Positions 23,344-35,586 of a stretch of 64,000 nucleotides of DNA are shown in pieces (within the stretch, counting starts at the first letter, position 1; each line of letters starts with the position of its first letter). Where the stretch lies: positions 660,001-724,000 of the forward strand of contig JAQFVV010000352.1 of the NCBI GenBank assembly GCA_028023455.1. Direction: 5' to 3'. Source of the stretch: Epiperipatus broadwayi (Eukaryota; Onychophora; Udeonychophora; Euonychophora; Peripatidae). A program made the position numbers and the translations under genes. A model generated the notes under the pieces. That model searched no databases. It was not told the origin of the DNA and saw nothing but the letters and a program-made list of their open reading frames with translations.

Positions 23344-25731
23344 TATGAGTATATATATATACTCCTACAATATATATATATATATTGTCACCTCAACTTT
23401 CTCCACGCACTCTTTTACTTATTCAGCCTCAATAAACTCTCATTTATTTCAAGTAGCTAGGCAATTGAATTTTATACTTTAGGATCAAATATACAGAGGG
23501 TGCCAAATTGCAGCTATACATTGTAATGCCCACCAGAGATCATCATCATTAGCCATATTTAGGACTATAGAAGATACTGGAGAAAGTAATTAAATTGTCT
23601 CTCAAAAAAATAATAATAATAATATTGATAAAAAGCATTCAATTTATGTGGTCTTAATTTCAAACCTAGCATCAATCATGCAAATATTTCATGATAAATT
23701 TATTATAAAATTCATAATAATGAGACAACTTTCTTCCACAACTTTATTATAAGTATCTGATCTCGAGTGGGAACTACAGAAAATACTATATACAGTTCTG
23801 ATTTATATCTGACTGGAAATAAATCGGTAATTAATGCAGAGAACTCATTATCTATGTTCATAATATAAAACTATTATTTACTTCAATATTAGATAAAATT
23901 TATCACAAATAAATCCTCCCCATTTAATTCCATTACTTTATTTTTCGTTCTCAGAATTTATCAATTTCAATAGCTACAATTATATAACACGGAATGTCTG
24001 TGTTATGTTCTCTAAACTGAGAATTCTAATCTTATTTCTCTAATACACCTATATCTTTTGATCAACTATCAATTCATGATCCCTACTTTTATAATAGTAT
24101 AACAATTTTATTATAATATGCTACTTGAATTCTAAACTAGCTCTTAGATTAATAATTGAACTGCTCTTTCTCAAGGTCTAGATTTGTCAAAAGGTGCCCA
24201 TATAAACGATTACACTGTAATGGATATGATCCCGTATATGCTAAATAAATTTTAGTTCGAGTTTAATAGTGGGAATCACTCTAAACACCGAGATCAGAAA
24301 AGGGTTTTTATGTCTGCTCTCAATATTCACAACATTACAATGAATCAAAAAATTAAATTTGTTAAACTTAACTCAACTATTCATTCCCTGTCATTTTTAT
24401 TCTATTATTTCTAATCTATTTTAATTAATAACCTTAATAATTTTATTTTGCTAAAGTAAACTATGAAAGTAAACCATGGACATTAATCAGATAAATCAAT
24501 CAAAATTTACTTATGAAAGTAAAGCACAGACATGAATCATAAAATCAGATTATGCAAATTAATTATGGCAATAAATTATGTGAAAATGAAGTTTATAAAA
24601 GTGACTTAATATAATATAATAATGTATTATATTAATCGAGTATAGAAATATTCAAGATAAAACCAATACTGTAATTCAATCATGGAAATAAATTATCAAT
24701 ATAAAATCAACTAGGTGAGTCGAATATGGAAACAATATAATAATGTGTATTGCAAATCGACCTTGGAAATAAATTATCATTATAAAATAAATAATTAAAT
24801 TTAAATATGAACTAATATGACTTTAACTATAGGTGCTGGATATATATATTCTGGAGATATTTGAAAAATCAAAACACAAAACACAATATAATCTTATAAC
24901 AATAGTAAACTTTATTACATTAACAATAATGATAAAATTAAATCAAAACCCACTAAATTATAATATTGTTACACACAAATATATGATTCCGATCTAGTCA
25001 GGACTCTTATTCGAACACATGTTTGAATTAACCAATTTCCTGGATGACTCACTTCTTGTTTTGACCCATTCATTTATGAAATAAATAATTAATAATAATA
25101 ATAAATACAATCGCTCACACATGGAATCAGAATTCCGTATATTTTAGCTTTAATGAAACTTATATCTTGAAAGAGAAGAAAACCTATAACTTTCTATTTC
25201 CCCCCTTTTATTGTAAACATTGTCCATTGGACTATTCCAAAATAATATATTCGCTTCAATTATTCTAACTAAAAATGTGAAATAATCTTAAATTTCTAAC
25301 CCATTTTATCAAGCAATAATTTTCACATTTCTAATGAAGAAAGATGATATATCATAAAAATCCCCTACTGATTTTGCTAACGGGTTTAAATTCTAAACCC
25401 ACACTTTTACATTCATGCTTGTCAGATCTTTACATTTTGACTGTCTATATCTTAATATGTCAGTATGACCACTCAGCTTGACGACCTCAATTTACCATCA
25501 TTCAAAAAAAAAATCAACACAGATCGGTTAGTTTATTAATTAAAATCTTTGTCATTCTCCATCATACATATGCATCTGACTGAATCCTTATCCTTTCAGG
25601 TATTCTGTCCCACATAAGAAAAACTCTCTTCATATCACACATCACCATGCAGTATTTATAACGTGCACATCTTGGTAAGGGAAATTAAAAAAAAACAACA
25701 TCAACTTCAAACTTAAACTATTTGCTTGAGC
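23344..25731. other. AT-rich stretch with (TA)n hairpins at its left edge
   Basis: GAGTATATATATATACTC near 23345 and a second (TA)n at about 23371-23385 form adjacent hairpins. The rest has no ORF or recognisable repeat. Confidence 0.5.
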
Positions 25732-25755
25732 CAGAGAGAGAGAGAGAGAGAGAGA
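25732..25755. repeat. (GA)n microsatellite
   Basis: GAGAGA run just outside the left end of the giant inverted repeat. Confidence 0.85.
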
Positions 25756-25784
25756 TCTTTTTTTAAGATCCAGAATCATGTAAT

Positions 25785-26026
25785 GTACCAGTCAAAAAGA
25801 AGCCAACACATTAACAAACCCAAACTCAAAGTCGGATTCAAACTCAGGCGGTTCAAAGTAAATTCAAACCCAACTCACGAGCTCAGATCAAATCAATGGA
25901 TGACATATATCGATGGTACATGACTATGCACCAAGGAACTAGCTCAACGGATGATGATGATTAATGTGACCCCTGATTTAACTCTAATGAAGTATAATAA
26001 AATAACTAAGAATCTTTATAAGTCTA

Positions 26027-26096
<70 letters not shown>

Positions 26097-28523
26097 TGTG
26101 TGTGTGTTCAGGTTGCCAATACAGACAGCGAGCATTAATATTAAATATAATTATTGAATAAAAAAGAAAGTTAAAAACCAAATGTGTTAATAAAATGTTT
26201 AATAATAATTTTGTTCAACTTTTAGATTGTGATTATATAGATTACCTTTAGTCTTTAAATGAAATTTATATTTACAACAAGAATGGCAGTCCTGATTATA
26301 TGCCAATACTATTACGCAATATTATATGATAAATATATGTTTATGCCCCCGACAAGAAAATAAAGGTAGATAAAGGTATTTGGCTATGACTGAAATTATT
26401 ATTCTGATTCTAAAGGAAATAATGTGATATTTATTTTCACATTCGTAAATCAATTCACAAAGAGCAAGATACGTATTTAGGGCATAACTTTAATATTTAA
26501 TAAAAAACTTATTTAATTATAAATAAATATGAATTTGTTCGACTTTAATAAAATCAATTCATCATGATTTAAGAGCATTAGAGCGGGCTTTACTGAACTG
26601 AGAAATAAATGGTACTGACGACTTATGAGCTATAAAAATGAACACAATAAATATGACGGCTGGACAGTGATTTAAGTATGAGGGGAAACCAGGCCGGGTC
26701 ATAGCCAGGAGCCTTTGGTGTTCCAATGTAATAGAAAAACGAGCAAGTGGAGGAAGTGCTTTCTTCCTAGATAATTAAACTAATAGAAATATCACTGAGG
26801 ACAAGCCTATGAAACAGGAGATGGCTCGGTCAGCAACGTTCGGAAAATGATGACTTGGTAATCATCGTATTTAAATAATAAAACCCAATTTATATAAAGA
26901 GTGCTTTATGTGATGACCTGATCAAGTTAAATTAAAATCAAACATGCTTTAATCAAAAAGTATATAATGCAATTAGAAATCATATTAATTATGCCCTAAA
27001 TCCCATGTCCTTCCTGAATATTACTAGAAAGTATAAAATTTGAATTAGAATATATTCATTTAACTCCTTTATCGACCTTTTTGCAAAACAATATATTAAT
27101 GTGAATAAATAGATAAAAACTCAGTAAAGTGGCCGGGAGCATAGGTTAGAAATTGAGCTAATAATTTGTTTTTATTAGCCATTAATAAAATAGCAAAAAA
27201 TGTATAAATCCTTCAACTCGATAATTAATAGAACTGTATCAAATTAGTTCTAGTGGGAAAGAATTACTATAAAAATAAATATAATATTATTTAACATGGC
27301 AAATGCAACAAAGAAAATTATTATCGAGTTGAAGTTATTATTGGCATATAATAAAAATAAATTATATTAATAATCATTTAGCAAATATATAATAGGGTTA
27401 AATAAACGAACTGCCATTGTAAGAAAGGAAAGTTAACAGACATTAAATTTAAAGACTAGAGATAGATAGAGAATTACTATATAATTTAAAATAACATTAA
27501 TAAAAAGACAATTTTACAGTAGATAGCTTAAAGATGTTTTAACTTAAAGTTCAGAACTGGCCAGGTTCAAAAGGAAAGATATTACCATTTCTTCATGGTT
27601 GGATTCTGAGTTTTCACAAGGCAGAGTCCAGTTGGATGAAACGTATGTGCGCATTTTGAAAATTATGTGAATAGCATTTTGATGGATTTCTCTAAGGTTT
27701 GGGCAGCTTATGATTGGTATATGAATTTTTATATTGCAGCCACATTGAAGACTTTCAGGGGACTTAAGGAACCGTAGTCAGATTCTTGAAGTTAAGCCCC
27801 CCCCCCACTTTGGTAGAAACACTATTTTACTTCATAATTTAACTGGGCAGCTTTTTTTCTAATGAAATATATATGGCTTCTCTTAATGAGGAATAATAGC
27901 TGCTTTGAAACTTTTCCTGGGCTCTTTATAGTGTATCTGATGCCTTCAGGCTAGTGCTTCTTTTCTAATCAATCTTACAAAAATTTACTAGTTGTTTTTA
28001 GATACATTCCTTCGATAAGGCTTTCAAACTCATTAACTTGAATTCATTTTGTAATTAGAAAATGATTTTAATTAGGAACATCCTTACATTTTAAATACTT
28101 ATCTTTTTCTAATTAATAAAAATTTTGCCAATTGTTTTTGGAAAGGGACAATCTGAAAGCTTATCGAAAGAATGTAGCTTTTAATCACTAAAAATTTGAA
28201 CAAACTATTTAAAGTAAAATAAAACATTTCTGACGCAATGAAACTTTAGAACGAATATGTACATTTAAATATTTATAAATATATATGCATAATCCACTCA
28301 GTTATAACATATATAAATTCATAAATAATTCTAACATGAATTTTTTAATAGAAATCATTAGTTTAAATCTCAAATGAGTAAATTTTAACACACATTTACA
28401 ATAGTTTTTCTTTAAGGAACCTAGCATGGACTGAACATATAAAGCCCCATTGCATCGGAAATTCAAGGTTAGTACAAGGGTTTGAAGTTGGCTGCATGTG
28501 AAAGATCATGAAGCTAGAATCGA
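25785..28523 (+). repeat. Left arm of the giant inverted repeat
   Basis: About 2.74 kb. It contains a long (TA)n at about 26031-26093 that is only a few repeats long in the right arm (near 38088), so that tract expanded or contracted after the arms formed. A poly-C run of about 10 at 27798 matches a poly-G run in the right arm. No conserved ORF is shared by the arms. Confidence 0.85.
26031..26093. repeat. (TA)n microsatellite
   Basis: About 31 TA units. Open frames over this tract on both strands are Tyr-Ile repeats without coding meaning. Confidence 0.95.
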
Positions 28524-30773
28524 ACTTAGATCTGACGCTTCAGTAAAAAGTTCCTCTTAGACACCTATTCTCTATATTGGCATGCAAAACATTTTCTACA
28601 CTTAAACAGTAACTTTATTAATAATTCCCTATCTTAACAAATAAATGGAGTGAAACTTAGTCATCTCCGCCTGCCATGGTATATAAATCATGAGACAGCC
28701 ACTTCCCATCTATTGGGTGGTAGAATAACTTTATGTTAGTAATGACAAGCATTTATGGCTTTATATATGCCCATATCTACATTGATTATAGCCTAGATAA
28801 ATGACAAAGACTAACCAAATCCCGAATCAAAGCATTTATGAATTATTGCAATTTTAAACAGTCAAGCCAACAACTTACCTAACATTTATATTAATAACAG
28901 ATCAAGAATACTTTAGCATAATTATGGGTTTTACAACCATCCCCTCACTCTTCATATTTACTATTAAGCACAAATTAAAATTTTGTTAAAAATAATAAAA
29001 ATATTTATATCATTTCTCTCTTTGCTTTTAAATTTAAATTTACATGAGCATCTATACTTAAATGGTAACAAAATCATATTTTTCTTTCCTTCAAGCATTT
29101 AAACATAAACAAAATATTAAATTAATAATCTAGCAATTAGAGTGTGACATAGCATATAAACAAAATGAAATATAATAAAAAATGACATATTATATAAATA
29201 AAATAAAGAATAAATATCAACATTACAGATAGTCTTTTTTTAAATGTCTTTCCTTCCACTTTCCATCAATCAATTAATATATTCAGTTCATTTTATTTGA
29301 GATAGCTATATAATTGCACATCAGACAGTTCTTGTTAATTAAATCTGTATAAAATGCACAGACAGTCATTTGAATCAAGATAGATAAAAACGTAAATAGT
29401 TATTTTCAATCAAATGTGTAGCTACAGGAGAATTAATAAATTTTAAAAGAGTTCTGTTGGTTACCTTCCATTTGATGAGTTTTTTCCTGGATTTGAATTC
29501 ACCTTGTTTCCCTTTCTTCTTCTTTTTCCATTTAAATCTCCAATTATATACAACAAGCAGTTTCTGATTACCAACATGAATTAACTTTTTAAACATTTTA
29601 CAGAAGTTTGCTGCAGTTTTTTAAACAAATTTTAAACAGCCAAACATTTATTATAATTTGAATTGGTCTTTTAATTTGATAAAAAAAATTGACAGTTCTC
29701 TCCTTACATGAATTTTAATAAGCAGAATGGATAAGTTGTAGCACGTAGTATAAAATGTCTTATTAAAAATTGACTTCTTCATAATTGATTTGAGGAAAAG
29801 GAGTATGCACCATTTATAGATGAATTAGAAATTCATATTTTGGTCTACTATAAAACTTAAATACATTATTAAATTCTGAGAAATAAAATTTTAAAAACTT
29901 GGAAAAAAAACCTTTAGAGATATTAATTTTTAGTTAGTTAGCCCCTGTTCTCAATCAGCAAAAAGTTCTTTCATTTACTTTCTCCAGTCACTTTTATAGA
30001 GTGAAAGAGAGAAAAGAAAACACATGTTAAACCCCCCTTCCCCCAGTGGTTCCTCTTCAAGTCCAATTAAAAAAAAATCCCCACTCAGAATGAATAATGA
30101 CTCTTTCTTAAGTGTTACCTTTCTAACAACTTTGTCTGATCTACAACAAGATCTCTTCAATTAACACATTGGTGATTAATTTATGGAAAATTAGTTAAAG
30201 AAGATCTAATTAAAACATAAGCTTACTAACACTTTTTAGTCAACAAAGGTTACATTCATTTGATCTAAATAATTTCTTATTTAGATTTACATTTTAATAA
30301 TATAAAAAATTATGTCAGTGTCTATAAAGGAAAGAAAAAAATCAAACCCATATATCTATATCACACGCACATACCTGTACAGAACATGAAACAGAAGACT
30401 GATTATTCAGATTATATGAACACAAATATCCATCATAATTTCTTATAATTACAAGCATAAAATCAATTATAATTTTTGATAATCATAAATATAAATATTC
30501 ACCATAATCTCCTATAATTCTAAACTTATTCTTTAGAAAGAAACTGTTAACCAAAGCCTCTGACAATCAATCCAATTTTAATTCTCATCAACTCTTTCAT
30601 AATAGATATTCCATACAAACACAAACTGTCTCTATATATGTTGCTTTTGAGTTATATAGCCATTACTTTCTTAAATAAAAACTCTTAACTTTTCTTACAT
30701 CAAAAAAAAAAAAATTTCCGCAATTACTTCATTTTATTACATTTGGTTTATAGATGGAATAAACCAAAAGGCT

Positions 30774-30861
<88 letters not shown>

Positions 30862-30863
<2 letters not shown>

Positions 30864-31220
30864 GCAGAAGAAGAAAATGAGAAGATATACACATGTGATA
30901 AGAATGGCTGTGGTGTTCATTGATTGTAAACTCAGAAGTAGAAAACCAATATATTCATTTTGGTTATGATGTGTCAAAGCTTCCAAGAAAAAGTAGAGGG
31001 TGTCCTTATAGAAATCAAATAATCACATTTCAAGCTTTAATATACATAATATTTGAGATTAAACCTCATACCACTGTACACACTATTTTAAATACTTTTT
31101 TTAATCCAGAATAATATAATAATTAACAAGAATAGAGTAGCTCTATATAGTAGATATGAGGAAATTTATAAAAATGTAAAATGTAATATATATATATATA
31201 TATATATATTACATTTACTT

Positions 31221-31267
<47 letters not shown>

Positions 31268-33060
31268 GAAGTAAATGAGAAGATATAGGCATCTGAGAAG
31301 AATGGCTGTGGTGTTCATTGATTATATACTCAGAAGTAAAAAACAAATATATTTATTTTGGTTAATATGTGTCAATGAGAAACCCTTTGAGTTGTATACT
31401 ATATGAATAACAGCATAGTTGTAACTACTGCAATGATAAGAACCTATAGAATGGAAATTAGAAATTTCCACAGCTTCGTACTTTTAAAGCCTCCAAGATA
31501 AATTAGAGGGTGTCGTTATAGACTAATATAATAATTAGCAAGAATAAAGGAGCTGTATATTCTTGTGCCTCATTTATTAATGTAGGTGTTTATCTCAAAA
31601 ATTTATATTAGAAATAATGAACATGTAAATAAATTCTGCATTGTATATAAATAATGTTTCAAATTGATTTCTTTTAATAGTTGACAAGTCTGAAAGATTT
31701 TTCAATTTAATCCATGTCAACAACGATTGAAAAATATCAGCATATGTAATAGTATTCATGTATTATTTTAATATGTATATCATTATTTATGGATGATAGC
31801 TTCCTCCCATTTTAATATGCTATGATTATGAGACTATATGATATTACCGGAAGAGTAGTTTGCTTTATATACATACTTTTGTATTTATCCCCAATTCTGT
31901 GTAGTGGTTAAATATTTTAATATTTGCTTTTTCATAACATTAGAGAGTAAGAATAATACCATTGATATTACGATAAATATTTTAAAATACTCTCTAATCC
32001 AGCATGACATAATAATTAACAAGAATAGAGCAGTTCTCTATTTTGTGCCTCATTTATAAATGTACAGATATAATGCACATTGCAATGTATTTAAATACGT
32101 TGCATGATTGCTTTTAAAATGATTCTTTTTAATATAAGTGTATAACACAAACCTCTACATTAATATATGAGCCATAAAGTAGATTATTGTCTTATACTTG
32201 GTTAGAGAGTATTTACACATTTTAATACAGTGGTATGAGTCTTAATCTCGAATATTATATTTTCATATAAGCAATAAACTCTGGAATAAACACGAAAAAA
32301 CAATATAGCTGCATAGTTAAAAATAAACAACAACCTTAATCTTCTTATGGTATGTATTCCATTCTGATTAGGATTTAAGAGTTAAAATTAAAAAAAAAAA
32401 AAATGTTGAAGTCATGTCACATTGACAATCCCTCCCAATAGTCAACTACTCTCTATTTCAATACGAGATAATAATTAACTAGAATACGTGATTGATTTAA
32501 ATTTTCATTCTTTCTCTGTTTGAAACTAAATTCTACATTAATATATAAAACACACGAATGGACGACTGTTATATTCTTATTAATTATTATCTTATACTGG
32601 GTTACCGCATATGTTTAAATATTTATTATACAGTGGTATGAGTTCTAATCTCAAATATTATAAATGTTAAAGTATTGGAAGTATTCCAGTATATCATTTT
32701 ATTTGTTTGAATCGTTATTGCCAATGTTTAAATTGAGATAACTCACAGACTTATCAACAATTGAAATTTATTTAGATACTTTGCAGGAGTAACTTAAATT
32801 TTTATTATTTGTAAATTAAGTGTTTGAAGTAATGTTTTATATTAATAAATAAAGCACAAGAGACAACTATTATATTATTGTTAATTATTGTCATATGATG
32901 GGCTAGAGAGTATTTAAAATATTTATTGTTCATTGTTATAAGTTTTAATCTTGAAAATTATATGCACTTATAAGCAATAAACTCTGGAATAAGTACTATA
33001 AAATCAATATAACAATATAATTAAAAATAAATAACAGTCATAACCGCTTTAAGGCAAATA
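30862..33060. repeat. Degenerate 410-480-bp tandem array in the core
   Basis: AATTAACAAGAATAGAG-like words recur at 31121, 31533, 32014 and 32473 (spacings 412, 481, 459). A second shared word, TGGTATGAGT with neighbours, recurs at 32231 and 32634 and in altered form near 32933. A segment ending in AAGCAATAAACTCTGGAATAA is at both about 32270 and 32965. Parts of the array also appear inverted (TACTCTCTAATCC near 31988). Confidence 0.65.
31179..31216. repeat. Palindrome AAATGTAAT-(TA)n-ATTACATTT
   Basis: Perfect inverted repeat with a pure TA core, directly followed by another (TA)n tract. Confidence 0.85.
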
Positions 33061-34097
33061 TGCCATCATGTGTAGTATTTCTTTTTTTTTTTTTAGAAAA
33101 AAAATCTCATTACGGACATGTGACGTTTATATTCCTATCTGAATGGCCACCTTTCCATGATTTATGAATTTTTTTAAAAAAAATAATCTTATTAAAGTCA
33201 CATAACTTTAGTGTTTCTGTGTTAATGGCCAACACTCCATAATGTATATCAATACAGTTACATTCTTTATTTAATAAGTTTTATGGTCATATTTATAAAA
33301 ATATGTCTTCGATTTTTTATTCAAATTATTTTCCACATGTAATATAAAAAGACAATGAAAGCTAAAAAGAGAGTCATATTTTTTTTTTTAAAAAAAAATG
33401 ACAGACATAATTATACACAAATTATAAAAATTTGACCATTCATGTGGGAACCTTAATGTTGTGTGTTTTTAAAGATTTTTTTTGTTTTTGTTTTATTTGT
33501 AAATTTTAATTGTTAAGTACAACACAAGATGTTGCATATGTGACTATAGCTATTAAGTAGCTAACAAGTTTTTTTTTGATATAATTGCTGAGAGATTATT
33601 GATTTTGTTTAAGAAGAAGCTATAGTATATCACATCACATAAATTATGTGATTCATGTTTCTTCTTAATATCTTTGTATACGGTTTTCTTTTATGCAATA
33701 AAAAATATTAAATCAGAAGTTGAGCTCTGATAATCTGCTATTACTTTAAATATTATAAATTTATGCACTCACATCATATTGATAGTAATAGCATATTATC
33801 GGAGTTCGACTTCCATCTAATAATTTCAATATGTTCAGCGCTTTATAATAGTAATGTAATAGATTTTATGCAATAAAGAATTTCATAATTCACTTAAAAT
33901 CAGGATTTCCACATTTTATATACACACATTAAATTTTACAAGATTATAATGTAAATCTGTTCAAACGTTATAGATGCCTATACTACAGATGTTGTTGTTT
34001 TTGCATTTTAAAACGCATTCTATTTTTGCTTTTAAAAAAAGACTAGTAATCAATTAATCATTTAGTGTCCACAAATTTATTTTTAAAAGGTAAGTAA

Positions 34098-34303
34098 CAG
34101 TGGTGGGCACAATTAAATTTGACAATTAAAATCTGATTTTTAATTGTAATTAATTTAAAAATTATGTAGCATGATCTGAAATTAATGTCATGTGAAATGA
34201 TGAAATTTGATTTTTAAACGGAATTGAAAACTAAAAAAATTAAAGACAAAAATAACAATTTAATTTTTAATGGTCAGTTTTAATTAAATTTTGTCCAACA
34301 GTG
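34098..34303. mobile_element. hAT-type MITE, 206 bp
   Basis: The ends read CAGTGGTGGGCACAATT and, on the reverse complement, CACTGTTGGACAAAATT (13 of 17 match). CAGTGGTGGGC is a typical hAT terminus. The flanks GTAAGTAA (34090-34097) and GTAAGTTG (34304-34311) form an imperfect 8-bp target duplication, the size hAT transposases make. The interior is AT-rich and palindromic, with no ORF. Confidence 0.7.
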
Positions 34304-34993
34304 GTAAGTTGGTGTCTTTTTATTATTGTAAGTCTAAGTTCTTATTTTTATTTTAAACTTTTAGTTTACCCTAATGGAGAAGAAAAAACACCCAAGAAAA
34401 TGATTTTTTTTGGAAACAAAAATTTCAATTTTAGATCGCTTAGTGAAACAGAAAGGATCAACAGCGATTGGAAAATGTTTTAGTTTTGGTGAATCTTTAA
34501 AAAAATGAAGTTAGTGCTAGTTGTATTTCCTCTTGTGACGAAACTGAATAGTGATAATGATTAAAATACCGTACATGTATGAAAAAAATTTAAATTACGC
34601 ATAAAAATATATTGTTTTGAATAAAATTAAATACTGTAGTTAATAAAAAAAGGAAAAAAGTTTGTCTTCTATCAATTTTTATCAAATGTGAAATTTTTTA
34701 TTAGTCATATTTTATTTTCCTTTTTATTATGCAAATTTTAAAGTAATTTTACATTGTTGCTTTGCTTTTATTCGATTTTTGGAAAATTACAGTACACATC
34801 CCTCATTTTTCAAGGTAAGTTAAGTCTATTTTTGTGCGATTTCTTTTATGCTACATTTTCTGAGGAATCTTTCTATTGCATAAAACAAGACCAAGGTATA
34901 TATTGAATTTTGAAGTTTTATTCCAGAGTTACATATATATAATTTTATGTAATTCTCAACAATTATCTCTTTTCTGTACAATTGTAATATTAT

Positions 34994-35002
34994 ACAGACT
35001 GT

Positions 35003-35042
<40 letters not shown>

Positions 35043-35050
35043 CAGTCTGT
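34994..35050. repeat. Palindrome ACAGACTGTTATAT with (TA)n core
   Basis: ACAGACTGTTATAT at the left and its exact reverse complement ATATAACAGTCTGT at the right enclose only alternating TA. Confidence 0.9.
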
Positions 35051-35059
35051 AAATATATA

Positions 35060-35103
<44 letters not shown>

Positions 35104-35161
35104 CTATGCATTTATATTACATTAATTAAATGAAAATGTAATATATTATAAGTCTACAATT

Positions 35162-35555
35162 GGGAAGAGTGGAAAAATGGATAGATAATGTGATTGGAGA
35201 GAAAGAGTTATGAAAAAAGACTAAAGATGCTGATGGTTAAATATAAAATATGAAAAAAAAAATATATATTTAACTTATTTTTATTAGATGCAAAGTTTTC
35301 AAAGAAACAATATAAACTAGATCTGATTTCTGTAGACAGAGAATAAAAAGACTAATATGGGAAGACTGGAAAAACGGATAGATAATGAGATTTAAGAAAA
35401 AAGATTTTTCCAAAAAAGAATACAAGTGTTGACTTATATAGATATATAAAATACGATAAAAATGTAAGATATTATACATAAAGCTTATTGTTAGTGAATG
35501 CAAAGTTCTCAAAGAAACAAGCTGAAATAGATGTAGTTTCTGTAGCAATAGAAAA
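35162..35555. repeat. 197-bp direct duplication
   Basis: GGGAAGAGTGGAAAAATGG at 35162 recurs as GGGAAGACTGGAAAAACGG at 35359, and the similarity continues through TGCAAAGTTTTCAAAGAAAC in both. Confidence 0.8.
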
Positions 35556-35586
35556 AAAAGTCTAACATTATATTAAAGCAGTCGGT

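Larger units (their letters stand above)
28524..35586. other. Core of the giant inverted repeat
   Basis: 7.06 kb without a supported gene. It has (TA)n at 30777-30861, 31186-31210, 31225-31261, 35010-35041 and 35062-35098. A roughly 400-bp direct duplication (about 30862 and 31262, sharing GGCTGTGGTGTTCATTG) leads into a degenerate array to about 33060. A 197-bp direct duplication lies at about 35162 and 35359. A 73-codon minus-strand ORF (29375-29596) is Lys-rich and unrecognised. Confidence 0.6.

Noticed and set aside
25951-26181. Overlapping open frames on both strands with Tyr-Ile repeats; likewise 30729-30986
   Set aside because: They are readings of long (TA)n tracts with no coding meaning.
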